Shown: positions 1 to 6,358, counted from the stretch's first letter. The stretch is 30,829 nucleotides of DNA from Minisyncoccota bacterium (GCA_028715435.1 JAQURU010000001.1:1-30829), one strand, 5' to 3'. Program-made: numbers and translations. The notes: generated by a model not told the origin, from the sequence alone.

Positions 1-1
1 T

Positions 2-835
2 GATGTTAGATATTGGTTTGATTGTAACAATGACGGCTCTTGGGACAGGCAATTAACAATGTATCAAGGCCCAAATTCTTCTTATACTTCTGATAATTTA
101 TGCAACTATCCCAGCAATGGCGTTTAAACTGCCAAAGTTAGGGTGGAAAGATTAGGATTGTAAGCTGAAAGCACAGCCACAATTACTGTTGGAGGTTATC
201 AGCCCCCAACCACTGGGCAGTATACTTTGTCAGTTCAAAAAACAGTTCAAAATTTAACCAATGGCACTGGATTTTTGGATAGCGTTTCAGCGAATTTCGG
301 CGATGAATTGGTTTATAGGGTTGTTATTAACTCGTCTGGCTCGGTAATGGCCCCAAGCGTTTATGTGAAAGATGCCTTGCCTTCTGGCTTAACCTATATT
401 GGCAATTTAACTGTTGATGGGGTTAATGATGGCCGCAGCATAGCTAACAGCATTTTGCTTGGAGATATGCCAGTGGGTGCTTCCAAAACAATAACTTATA
501 AAGCCAGAGTGAACGCCAAAGAGTTTTTCAATTTCGGAACCAATAATATGATTAACTCGGTTTTAGTATATAACACTGGGGTTTCTATTTCTGACACGGC
601 CACAGTTAGTGTTGTTAAAACAGGCGTTGCAGGAGCTGCTACAAATATCAACACAGGCATCACAGAAACATTGTTGGGCTCTTTGTTATTGCCTTTGGGG
701 TTGGCTGCTTTATTGCTTTTCTTGTTTAAATCCCAAATTCTTGGATTTGATAAATGGGCAACTGTTAGAAAAGTAGAAACCGATAATTTCCGAGCTCAAA
801 GAAAATTAAATTCTCTTATCCAAAAACGAAAGTAA
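2..835 (+). pseudogene. decayed PKD/DUF11-like surface protein, C-terminal part
   Basis: One reading frame runs from the window edge to the stop at 833-835 but is broken by TAA at 125-127 and 161-163. Upstream of the stops it reads like a PKD-type module (YWFDCNNDG near the edge). Across them it reads NGV-stop-TAKVRVERLGL-stop-AESTATITV, where Tyr and Gln would be expected. The intact remainder (a TTG at 227 would give 202 residues) holds a DUF11-like beta-sandwich (SVQKTV, YRVVIN, VYVKDALPSGLTY), then a hydrophobic segment near residues 145-167 and a basic tail ending in KKRK-like residues. Such proteins are common cell-surface proteins in Parcubacteria, anchored by a C-terminal membrane helix. 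The 5' end lies outside the window. The two stops could also be assembly errors; TAA recoding is unlikely because TAA ends most genes here. Confidence 0.7.
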
Positions 836-873
836 TATGGGTTGTGGATAAGTGGGGAAATTAAATAGAGAAA

Positions 874-912
874 CTAACTAAAAACCCTTATTTTATAGGG
901 GTTTTTAGTTAG
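874..912 (+). terminator. intrinsic terminator after the surface-protein remnant
   Basis: A perfect 14-bp inverted repeat pairs 874-887 with 899-912 around an 11-nt loop, with a T-run inside the 3' arm. It separates the remnant from the mraZ promoter. Confidence 0.75.
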
Positions 913-933
913 CTTGAGGTGGTAGGGGAGTAG

Positions 934-962
934 TTGACAGTGGTAATGGTTGGTGCAATAAT
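934..962 (+). promoter_or_regulatory. mraZ operon promoter
   Basis: TTGACA at 934-939, a 17-bp spacer and AATAAT at 957-962 match the vegetative sigma consensus in 11 of 12 positions. The predicted start near 969 lies at the first MraZ-box repeat, which suits autorepression. The 5' UTR is about 90 nt, unusually long for this window. Confidence 0.75.
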
Positions 963-970
963 GGAGATGT

Positions 971-996
971 GTGGGAGGCTGTGGATAAAAGTGGGG
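971..996 (+). promoter_or_regulatory. MraZ box: three GTGGNN direct repeats
   Basis: GTGGGA (971-976), GTGGAT (981-986) and GTGGGG (991-996) recur every 10 bp with 4-nt spacers, one helical turn apart. Known MraZ operators are direct repeats of a TGGG core with about 10-bp periodicity just upstream of mraZ, so this is very likely the autoregulatory operator. A GTGGAT/GTGGGG pair with 8-bp period also occurs at 844-857. Confidence 0.8.
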
Positions 997-1032
997 ATAA
1001 ACTGCCAAAAATGTGCATAACTTTAAGCTTAT

Positions 1033-1049
1033 CCTAGACCGGGTCTAGG
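1033..1049. promoter_or_regulatory. palindrome just before the mraZ start
   Basis: CCTAGACC, one base, then GGTCTAGG: a perfect 8-bp inverted repeat ending 8 nt before the mraZ ATG. It could be a second operator or a small hairpin near the ribosome site; the only SD-like sequence (AGGG) lies in its 3' flank. Confidence 0.45.
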
Positions 1050-1057
1050 GACATACT

Positions 1058-1489
1058 ATGTTTTTAGGAGAATATCAATACTCAATAGATGACAAGAAAA
1101 GATTGGCTTTGCCTTTGAAATTCAGGCAGGCTTTGGGCAAGAAAGCAGTGATAACCAGGGGATTGGACAATTGCTTATTTTTATTCCCAATGAAAGATTG
1201 GCAAGTTTTAGCTGATAAATTAAGTAAGCTGCCATTATCCCAGGCCGATGCCCGAGGGTTTGCCAGAATGATGTTGGCTGGGGCAATGGAAGTATCTATT
1301 GATGCTTTGGGCAGAATTTTAATGCCAGATTACTTAAAGGATTATGCTGGGCTTTCCAAAAAAACTATAATTGCTGGGCTTTATAACCGAATTGAAATTT
1401 GGGATGAAGCTAAATGGAATATTTATAAGCAAAAAACTGAAAAAGAAGCAGGGGATATGGCCGAACGACTTAAAGAATTAGGCGTTTAA
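1058..1489 (+). CDS. mraZ: transcriptional regulator MraZ
   Basis: 143 residues, the usual MraZ length. MraZ is a ring-forming DNA-binding protein with two SpoVT/AbrB-like halves, and represses its own division operon. Both halves show the DxxxR motif: SIDDKKRLALP near residues 9-19 and SIDALGRILMP near 80-90. It is first in the operon, follows a promoter and three operator repeats at 971-996, and is separated from rsmH by one base. The start is fixed by the N-terminal MFLGEY typical of the family. Confidence 0.95.
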   Translation: MFLGEYQYSIDDKKRLALPLKFRQALGKKAVITRGLDNCLFLFPMKDWQVLADKLSKLPLSQADARGFARMMLAGAMEVSIDALGRILMPDYLKDYAGLSKKTIIAGLYNRIEIWDEAKWNIYKQKTEKEAGDMAERLKELGV

Positions 1490-1490
1490 T

Positions 1491-2369
1491 ATGCACATTC
1501 CAGTTTTGTTAAAAGAAGTTATCGCAAATTTAAATCCAAAACCCAATGAAAACTTTGTGGATTGCACATTCGGGTTTGGGGGGCATGCAGTTGCCATACT
1601 TGAAAAAACAGGGCCTAATGGAAAAGTTCTGGGAGTAGAGTGGGACAGGGAAAAATTAAAAATTAAAAATGAAAAATTAAAAATTGATAGGTTAGTTTTA
1701 ATTAATGATTCGTACGCTAATTTGAGAGAGATTGTTGAGAGAGAAAATTTTGGGCCGATTAATGGCGTATTGCTGGATTTGGGAATATCCTCATGGGATT
1801 TTGAAAATAGTGGCAGGGGATTCAGCTTTCAAAAAGATGAACCGCTTGATATGAGATATTCAGAAAAGCAGTTATTAACAGCCAAAGAAATTATCAATAA
1901 GTGGCCAGAAGAAGAATTAGAAAGAATTTTTAGGGAGTATGGCCAAGAGCGATTTGCTAAAAATATTGCAAGCAACATAGTAAAAATTAGGAGGCAAAAG
2001 CTGATTGGAACAACATTCCAGCTTGTGGAAATTATTAAAAAGAGTTTTCCTAAAAGTTATAAATTCGGCAAAATCCATGTAGCCACCAGAACTTTTCAGG
2101 CATTGCGGATTGCTGTTAACAATGAATTAGAAAATTTAAAAAATGTTTTGCCCCAGGCCTTAGAGGTTTTAGAAAAAGGCGGAAGAGTGGCTGTTATATC
2201 CTTTCATTCATTAGAGGATTCTATTGTAAAAAAATTTTTTAAAACTCAAGCTCAGAATAATAATTTGCAAATTTTAACTAAAAAACCAGTCGTTGCTTCT
2301 GCTATTGAAATTAAAGAAAATCCAAAAGCCAGAAGTGCGAAGTTGCGCGTGGCGCAACTAAACAATTAA
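1491..2369 (+). CDS. rsmH: 16S rRNA (cytosine-1402-N4) methyltransferase RsmH
   Basis: 292 residues. RsmH (MraW) transfers a methyl group from S-adenosylmethionine to N4 of C1402 in the 16S rRNA decoding centre. The SAM-binding loop DCTFGFGGHA (residues 24-33) is followed by LDLGISS near 99 and the late family motif VAVISFHSLEDSIVK. Residues 55-66 are encoded by an A-rich repeat (KLKIKNEKLKI), but family spacing is kept. It starts one base after mraZ, in the conserved division-cluster position, without a clear SD, so translational coupling is likely. Confidence 0.96.
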   Translation: MHIPVLLKEVIANLNPKPNENFVDCTFGFGGHAVAILEKTGPNGKVLGVEWDREKLKIKNEKLKIDRLVLINDSYANLREIVERENFGPINGVLLDLGISSWDFENSGRGFSFQKDEPLDMRYSEKQLLTAKEIINKWPEEELERIFREYGQERFAKNIASNIVKIRRQKLIGTTFQLVEIIKKSFPKSYKFGKIHVATRTFQALRIAVNNELENLKNVLPQALEVLEKGGRVAVISFHSLEDSIVKKFFKTQAQNNNLQILTKKPVVASAIEIKENPKARSAKLRVAQLNN

Positions 2370-2371
2370 CG

Positions 2372-2722
2372 ATGAAAAAATTGATTAAAAAAATTATATT
2401 TATTGCTAAACTTTCCAACGAAGCTGCTAATTTACTTTGTCGAAAAATCCTTATAGCAGATTTTATTTTAGTGTCTGTTTTTTTACTTGGGCTTTATTTT
2501 TACCAAGTGCAGGATTTGGTCAAAAACAGTTATGCGTTAAATAAAATTGAGCAAGAGCTTTCAGAACAGCAAGGCCAAAGCTTGTTTTTTAGCCAACAAA
2601 CAGCTACTACTGCAGGCCTGGATAAAACTGAACAGGCAATTTTAGCTTTGAACTTTGTGAAGAATGACAGCATCAAGTATATTCCCCTAACCAATGACTA
2701 TTTGGTAAGGGTTGATAGATAG
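2372..2722 (+). CDS. FtsL-like divisome membrane protein
   Basis: 116 residues: a short basic cytoplasmic start, one membrane helix near residues 26-45 (KILIADFILVSVFLLGLYFY), then a predicted coiled coil rich in Glu and Gln (ALNKIEQELSEQQ). FtsL proteins diverge too far for sequence alone, but this single-pass layout between rsmH and ftsI is the FtsL position. FtsL forms a coiled coil with FtsB and activates septal FtsWI. The stop (TAG, 2720-2722) is followed at once by the ftsI region, so the two are probably coupled. Confidence 0.75.
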   Translation: MKKLIKKIIFIAKLSNEAANLLCRKILIADFILVSVFLLGLYFYQVQDLVKNSYALNKIEQELSEQQGQSLFFSQQTATTAGLDKTEQAILALNFVKNDSIKYIPLTNDYLVRVDR

Positions 2723-2734
2723 TTGACAAATAAA

Positions 2735-4384
2735 ATGCGAAAAATTCCGGCAATTTTTGTATTTGTAATTTTTATTCTTTTTGGAGCGGCTTTATTGGCT
2801 AAGCTTTTTTATTTACAGGTTATGAAAGGGGAATATTATGGGGCATTGGCTTTGGGCCAACAGATACCAGTTCAGGAAGGAAACACCAAACGGGGTGATA
2901 TATTTTTTAGCGATGGCGCAACTTTATTAGCCAAAACAAAAGTAAAGCCAATTGTTTATATTTTTCCCAATAAAATCTCAACTGAAAATCAAGAAGCAGT
3001 GACCAGAGAATTAAGCCAAATTTTGGGAGAAAGCTTGGCCACAACAACAGCTGAATTAGCTGTGGGCGCAACAATTAAGAAAGATCTCACAGAGGAACAA
3101 TTTAAAGAGCTTAAACAAAGAAATCTAAAAGGAATCTATGTTGACGAAGAACTTGTAAGAGTTTATCCTCAAAAAAAATTTGCCGGGCATTTGGTCGGTT
3201 TTGTTAATAGTGCAGGCCAGGGCCAATACGGGGTGGAAGGGTTTTATGATTCTGTTTTAAAAGGCGAACAAGTTTTAAAAGGAAACAGTTCGGTTTTTTC
3301 AATTTTAGCTTCGGCTTTTAAAGAGCCTCCAAGTAATGAGAGCGTCAGTAAAAGCGGAAAAGGTATACAGCTCACTATTGACTATAATATTCAATACGAA
3401 GCAGAAAAATTGTTAGAACAAGCTGCTCATGATTGGCAAATGGACTCTGGCCAAATTATCGTGCAGGAGCCCTCAACCGGTAAAATTTTAGCAATGGCTG
3501 TCTGGCCAGACTTTGACCCAAATCTCTATGCTAGCGAGGAGCAAGTGTCTTCTTTTACCAACCCTGCCCTACAGGCTTTATTTGAACCAGGTTCGGTTTT
3601 TAAGCCAATTACAATGGCCGCAGGCCTTGAGGAAAATTTAGTTGCTCCAGAAACAAGGTTCACGGATACGGGCGAGGTAAACGTGGGAGGGCCTTCAATT
3701 TATAACTTTGCCAAAAAAGCTTGGGGCGAGCAAAGCATGGTAGGGGTTTTGGAAAACTCTATTAACACTGGAATGGTTTTTGTGGAGCAAAAATTGGGCA
3801 AAAATCTTTTTTTAAAGTATGCTCAAAGTTTTGGCTTATTTAAAAAAACTGAAGTTGACCTAGCTGGGGAGATTTATTCTGCTAATGAAACCTTAAAAAA
3901 GGGCTATCCAAGGGATTTTGCTGTGGCGAGCTTTGGCCAAGGTATTCAAATAACTTCTTTGCAATTATTAAAAGCAATATCAGCAATTGCCAACAAGGGT
4001 TTGATGATGAGGCCGTATATTGCCCAAGCGAAAGACCCCACTTTAGAAGGCCAAGTTATTTCAGAAAACACAGCTGCCCAGCTATCAGCTATGATGGTTT
4101 CAGTTGTGGAAAACGGGGGCGGGAGAAGGGCAAAAGTTCCGGGCTATTTAGTGGCAGGCAAAACTGGAACAGCTCAAATTCCAAAGCCAACAGGAGGTTA
4201 TTATGAAGACAGAACAATTCAAAGCTTTATTGGGTTTGCCCCAGCCAACCAGCCAAGGTTTATTATTTTAGTTCGATTAGATAATCCCAAGCAATCAGAT
4301 GCAGCCAGCTCTTGCGCTGCGCCAATATTTGGCCAATTGGCCAAATATATAATTGATCTTTGGCAAGTCCCTCCAACTCAGTAA
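2735..4384 (+). CDS. ftsI: penicillin-binding protein, FtsI/PBP2 class (transpeptidase)
   Basis: About 549 residues from ATG 2735; a TTG at 2723 would add four. A class B PBP that cross-links septal peptidoglycan. After an N-terminal membrane helix (residues 5-25) comes the dimerisation domain with a GDIF motif. The transpeptidase domain follows, with SxxK in GSVFKP (catalytic Ser at about 287), SxN in NSINTG (about 342) and KTG in AGKTGTAQ (about 476). All three catalytic motifs are intact. It follows the ftsL-like gene with no gap. No mraY, mur or ftsW gene follows, so the division operon ends here, a shorter cluster than in most bacteria. Confidence 0.93.
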   Translation: MRKIPAIFVFVIFILFGAALLAKLFYLQVMKGEYYGALALGQQIPVQEGNTKRGDIFFSDGATLLAKTKVKPIVYIFPNKISTENQEAVTRELSQILGESLATTTAELAVGATIKKDLTEEQFKELKQRNLKGIYVDEELVRVYPQKKFAGHLVGFVNSAGQGQYGVEGFYDSVLKGEQVLKGNSSVFSILASAFKEPPSNESVSKSGKGIQLTIDYNIQYEAEKLLEQAAHDWQMDSGQIIVQEPSTGKILAMAVWPDFDPNLYASEEQVSSFTNPALQALFEPGSVFKPITMAAGLEENLVAPETRFTDTGEVNVGGPSIYNFAKKAWGEQSMVGVLENSINTGMVFVEQKLGKNLFLKYAQSFGLFKKTEVDLAGEIYSANETLKKGYPRDFAVASFGQGIQITSLQLLKAISAIANKGLMMRPYIAQAKDPTLEGQVISENTAAQLSAMMVSVVENGGGRRAKVPGYLVAGKTGTAQIPKPTGGYYEDRTIQSFIGFAPANQPRFIILVRLDNPKQSDAASSCAAPIFGQLAKYIIDLWQVPPTQ

Positions 4385-4389
4385 AAGAT

Positions 4390-4418
4390 TTGACAAAAAT
4401 TTCCATATTTGCTAAATT
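4390..4418 (+). promoter_or_regulatory. promoter of attenuator unit A
   Basis: TTGACA (4390-4395), 17-bp spacer, TAAATT (4413-4418). The predicted start at about 4425 leaves only about 6 nt before the leader ATG at 4431. Confidence 0.65.
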
Positions 4419-4430
4419 AAAATTAAAGAT

Positions 4431-4523
4431 ATGAAAAAGGTTAGCCAAAAACAATTCCTTGGTTTATTGTTGGTTTTGTTATCAAAACCCCAAGCTGGGA
4501 AGGTTTTTGGCAATAAAAAGTAG
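4431..4523 (+). CDS. 30-residue Leu-rich leader ORF, unit A
   Basis: ATG to TAG, 30 residues: MKKVSQKQF, then the Leu/Val stretch LGLLLVLLS, then a basic end. No SD; the start is about 6 nt from the predicted transcription start. Its 3' part (4495-4506) is complementary to the 5' arm of the terminator at 4548-4573. Position and layout match an attenuation leader peptide like those of amino-acid operons, and the Leu run is where a ribosome could stall. It has not been shown to be translated; the hydrophobic run could also be a small membrane peptide. Confidence 0.5.
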   Translation: MKKVSQKQFLGLLLVLLSKPQAGKVFGNKK

Positions 4524-4577
4524 ATTAGAAAGTAATTAAAAAACTTCAAACCTCCCCAGTGCTGGGGAGGTTTTGTT
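4495..4577 (+). terminator. attenuator A: antiterminator and intrinsic terminator
   Basis: The terminator pairs AAACCTCCCCAG (4548-4559) with CTGGGGAGGTTT (4562-4573), followed by a T-rich tract. The leader segment CTGGGAAGGTTT (4495-4506) pairs with the same 5' arm in 11 of 12 positions, so the two folds exclude each other. A further hairpin, GGTTTTG/CAAAACC (4472-4489), sits upstream over the Leu codons. Confidence 0.6.
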
Positions 4578-4607
4578 TTCTGAACGTTAATAATAAGGAG
4601 ACGGAAA

Positions 4608-5054
4608 ATGAAAGAAATTTTAGAAGTTATTGTAAGAAGAGTTGGCGAAAGAATATTCCGTGCGCCAGTTCAAGTTGTTAATTTAGAAAATAATACCTGG
4701 GTTATTGAATCAGAGGGAGTTTTCTTAACGGGCAAACTTTATCCTAGCCCCATCACCGCAACCCTTCTTATTTTTGAGGTAATTAAAGTGCAAGGCAAAC
4801 GAGAGCTGGTCGGCCTTGAATTTACCATGGAAACCGTTGAGGAAGCTATAAAGCAAGCAGGAATAACAGTATTCCATACTTCTCCGGCTGCCCTTTATGT
4901 TTCTAATCCAGAAGAAGGTGATACATGGACCATTGAATTTGAGGGCATTGCTGTGACAGGTAGGGTTTGCCCTGTTAATAAAGACCAGGTAACTTTTAAG
5001 GTCATTAAGGCCGAAGGAAAGCGACAGTTAGTCGGTCTCAAATTCACCATATAA
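4608..5054 (+). CDS. unknown protein with two copies of a ~65-residue domain
   Basis: 148 residues; SD AAGGAG lies 8 nt before the ATG. The protein is a tandem duplication. The first half has NNTWVIESEGVFLTG, IFEVIKVQGKRELVGLEFTM; the second has GDTWTIEFEGIAVTG, TFKVIKAEGKRQLVGLKFTI, in the same order and spacing. Each repeat looks like an all-beta unit with alternating hydrophobic residues and a conserved GKR(E/Q)LVGL(E/K)FT strand. There is no signal peptide or membrane helix. I recognise no family. It is the only gene behind attenuator A and is followed by a structured 3' region and a terminator. Confidence 0.8.
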   Translation: MKEILEVIVRRVGERIFRAPVQVVNLENNTWVIESEGVFLTGKLYPSPITATLLIFEVIKVQGKRELVGLEFTMETVEEAIKQAGITVFHTSPAALYVSNPEEGDTWTIEFEGIAVTGRVCPVNKDQVTFKVIKAEGKRQLVGLKFTI

Positions 5055-5056
5055 AA

Positions 5057-5125
5057 GCGGGAGGCTGAAGGGGCCATAACCCCACAAAGCATGGCTTTTG
5101 CTACCACAATTGCAAAAGCCCCCGC
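5057..5125 (+). other. three-way-junction RNA fold in the 3' UTR
   Basis: Starting two bases after the stop codon, GCGGG (5057-5061) can pair with CCCGC (5121-5125). This encloses GGGG/CCCC (5070-5073 with 5080-5083) and a 9-bp helix GGCTTTTGC/GCAAAAGCC (5093-5101 with 5112-5120). Two nested hairpins closed by an outer helix form a compact junction of about 69 nt. It matches no riboswitch or RNA class I know and may protect the mRNA 3' end or be a small RNA. Confidence 0.45.
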
Positions 5126-5131
5126 GCTTGT

Positions 5132-5200
5132 CCCGTAGAGAATTTTAACTTTTGGCTTTGCTGATAAGCAGTTAAAATTCTTCTACGGGATTATTTTTTT
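5132..5200 (+). terminator. long-stem intrinsic terminator of unit A
   Basis: 5132-5150 pairs with 5170-5189 over about 19 bp with one bulge, followed by a run of seven T (5194-5200). Confidence 0.85.
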
Positions 5201-5211
5201 AGTGCAGGGGA

Positions 5212-5239
5212 TTGACAAGCAATTTTAGATGAGTATTAT
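5212..5239 (+). promoter_or_regulatory. promoter of attenuator unit B
   Basis: TTGACA (5212-5217), 16-bp spacer, TATTAT (5234-5239). The transcription start should be about 5 nt before the leader ATG at 5252. Confidence 0.6.
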
Positions 5240-5251
5240 AAATTTATAGTT

Positions 5252-5362
5252 ATGAAAACTTCGAAAACGCAAATTAACCAAAAAAGAGATTTCTTTTTCT
5301 TTTATTTCTTTTTTACCCCGATGAGGGAGGTTAGTTTGAGTTTTCTAAAAGCTAAAAAATAA
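5252..5362 (+). CDS. 36-residue Phe-rich leader ORF, unit B
   Basis: 36 residues from ATG to TAA, no SD, predicted 5' leader of about 5 nt. Residues 13-23 are DFFFFYFFFTP: seven Phe codons in eight, followed by Thr-Pro. This strongly resembles the E. coli pheA leader peptide, whose Phe run is FFFAFFFTFP. The C-terminal part, REVSLSF, recurs as REIGLSF in the unit C leader. The antiterminator segment (5320-5330) begins two codons after the Phe run, and the terminator it can disrupt is at 5389-5418. A Phe-sensing attenuation leader is the natural reading, although the genes behind it are not recognisable Phe-metabolism genes. Confidence 0.6.
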   Translation: MKTSKTQINQKRDFFFFYFFFTPMREVSLSFLKAKK

Positions 5363-5427
5363 AAGAAAATTAAATTTAGAAATTTCACACCAGCTTCTCT
5401 CATTGTGAGAAAGCTGGTTTTATTTTT
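5320..5427 (+). terminator. attenuator B: antiterminator and intrinsic terminator
   Basis: The terminator is an imperfect hairpin, 5389-5418 (ACCAGCTT with AAGCTGGT at its base), followed by a T-rich tract. GATGAGGGAGG (5320-5330), inside the leader ORF, pairs with CTTCTCTCATT (5394-5404) in all 11 positions if three G-U pairs are allowed. The pairing continues into TTAG/CCAG with one mismatch. Termination and antitermination are mutually exclusive. Confidence 0.65.
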
Positions 5428-5469
5428 GCTCATTAAATTATTAATAGTTTTTAGAAGGGAGGTGTTTGC

Positions 5470-5655
5470 TTGATACTGATTTCAAGGCGGCAAGTCCATA
5501 TTTTTCAGGATATCAAAGATACCTTGGAAAGTCATAGGATAAAATATACAACAATTGCCACGGACAATTGTTTTATATTTTTGGTTTCAAATAACGAACG
5601 TTTGTATGCTGTGTTTGAATTACTTGACCTACTATCCGAAAGAATAGTCATATAG
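5470..5655 (+). CDS. small protein of unknown function (61 aa), unit B
   Basis: TTG start, supported by the strong SD GGGAGGTG ending about 6 nt before it. 61 residues, mixed hydrophobic and charged (RRQVHIFQDIKDTLESH, then an alternating beta-like stretch with CFIFLVSNNERLYAVF). No membrane helix or known motif. The pattern could be a small alpha/beta fold. It lies 43 nt beyond attenuator B and 12 nt before the next small gene, so the two form one unit. Confidence 0.65.
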   Translation: MILISRRQVHIFQDIKDTLESHRIKYTTIATDNCFIFLVSNNERLYAVFELLDLLSERIVI

Positions 5656-5667
5656 GGGGGTTTTAGG

Positions 5668-5868
5668 ATGAGGAAAGAATTGTATACGGAAAGACTTTTA
5701 CGTGAAAAAGAAGAAAAGATTAGAAAAAGCCGGAGTCCGTTGCCAAGCTTAAGTAAGCCGGGCGTTGACGAGTTTGGAGCGCCACTTGATGTCTATCAAA
5801 AAAGCTACGAAACCCGTAAAGATCTTTGGAGGGCAGAGGTAAAAGATGCAAAACTTAACAATAAATAG
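5668..5868 (+). CDS. small highly charged protein of unknown function (66 aa), unit B
   Basis: 66 residues, preceded by a G-rich SD-like stretch (GGGGGG, about 7 nt upstream of the ATG). The first 25 residues are a charged helix (ELYTERLLREKEEKIRKSRS); the middle has Pro and Gly (LSKPGVDEFGAP), and the C-terminus is again Lys/Glu rich. It looks like a partly disordered, soluble binding protein. No family is recognised. It is second in unit B and is followed by a 14-bp hairpin. Confidence 0.65.
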   Translation: MRKELYTERLLREKEEKIRKSRSPLPSLSKPGVDEFGAPLDVYQKSYETRKDLWRAEVKDAKLNNK

Positions 5869-5881
5869 TTAAGTTAAAATT

Positions 5882-5915
5882 CAAGGGTAAAAGCACGTTT
5901 ATGCTTTTACCCTTG
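5882..5915 (+). terminator. hairpin ending unit B, overlapping the next -35 box
   Basis: A perfect 14-bp stem (5882-5895 with 5902-5915), loop CGTTTA. Its last three bases are the start of the TTGACA of the next promoter (5913-5918). It has no T-run, so it may be an RNA 3'-end stabiliser rather than a strong terminator. Confidence 0.55.
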
Positions 5916-5940
5916 ACAGTAATTTTTATTGCGGTATCAT
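5913..5940 (+). promoter_or_regulatory. promoter of attenuator unit C
   Basis: TTGACA (5913-5918), 16-bp spacer, TATCAT (5935-5940). The start near 5947 leaves about 6 nt before the leader ATG at 5953. The -10 variant TATCAT is shared with the duplicated promoter at 10506-10568. Confidence 0.65.
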
Positions 5941-5952
5941 AAAATAATAAAT

Positions 5953-6036
5953 ATGAAATTCGCTCAAATTAAATCCCAATTTACTAAATACACTATTAAC
6001 TCTGGAAGGGAGATTGGTTTGAGCTTTGAAAACTAA
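5953..6036 (+). CDS. 27-residue leader ORF, unit C
   Basis: 27 residues, no SD, predicted leader of about 6 nt. It begins MKFAQIKSQF and ends REIGLSFEN. The REIGLSF stretch matches REVSLSF of the unit B leader, and the DNA beneath is even better conserved (AGGGAGRTTRGTTTGAG in both). This conservation may reflect the RNA pairing element rather than the peptide. No run of one amino acid is present; the codons before the antiterminator read TKYTINSG, so what it might sense is unclear. Confidence 0.5.
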   Translation: MKFAQIKSQFTKYTINSGREIGLSFEN

Positions 6037-6086
6037 TTCTTAAAACTTCAGACCAGCCCCTCTTCTAAAAAGACGGGCTGTTTTTG
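6004..6086 (+). terminator. attenuator C: antiterminator and intrinsic terminator
   Basis: The terminator stem is CAGCCC (6054-6059) with GGGCTG (6075-6080), plus an inner TCTT/AAGA helix, and then TTTTTG. GGAAGGGAGATTGG (6004-6017) in the leader ORF pairs with CCAGCCCCTCTTCT (6053-6066) in 12 of 14 positions. Leader and terminator arm have changed together relative to unit B. Confidence 0.6.
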
Positions 6087-6142
6087 TTCTGTTTTTGCTA
6101 TTTAACAATTTATATTCACCTTTTAATAACAGGAGGTTTTTT

Positions 6143-6340
6143 ATGGAAGAAATCAAGATTTCAAAAGCATTTCCAAAAGAAGAAAAAGAGCAAATAGAAG
6201 GAAAAATAAAAAAAGCAGCAGGCGAATGCCACTGTCATAACATTAAAATTAACTTCGGCGGTTGCTTTACAAGTATTTTAGTAGAGAATCACAAGACCAA
6301 AGATCTTCGTGCAAAACTCAAGGAAAAAGGAATAATATAA
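6143..6340 (+). CDS. small Cys/His-containing protein (65 aa), unit C
   Basis: 65 residues; SD AGGAGG lies 7 nt before the ATG. The N-terminal half is a Lys/Glu-rich helix (KEEKEQIEGKIKKAAGE), followed by CHCH at residues 29-32 and Cys41 in NFGGCF, then a helical charged C-terminus. CHCH plus a later Cys could bind a metal, but this is not a recognised zinc-finger spacing. No family is recognised. It is the first gene behind attenuator C. Confidence 0.65.
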   Translation: MEEIKISKAFPKEEKEQIEGKIKKAAGECHCHNIKINFGGCFTSILVENHKTKDLRAKLKEKGII

Positions 6341-6358
6341 AAGAAAAGGAGGATTAAG

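Noticed and set aside
125..163. TAA used as a sense codon
   Set aside because: TAA ends most intact genes here, so a decayed gene or sequence error is simpler.
844..857. Second MraZ box
   Set aside because: Only two repeats, with 8-bp instead of 10-bp spacing, and upstream of a terminator.
1650..1690. A-rich repeat in rsmH as an inserted element
   Set aside because: The protein length and motif spacing match the family, so nothing has been inserted; it is AT-rich codon choice.
5320..5420. T-box riboswitch
   Set aside because: No AGGGTGGNACCGCG T-box sequence or specifier stem; the leader ORF with complementary terminator arm fits better.
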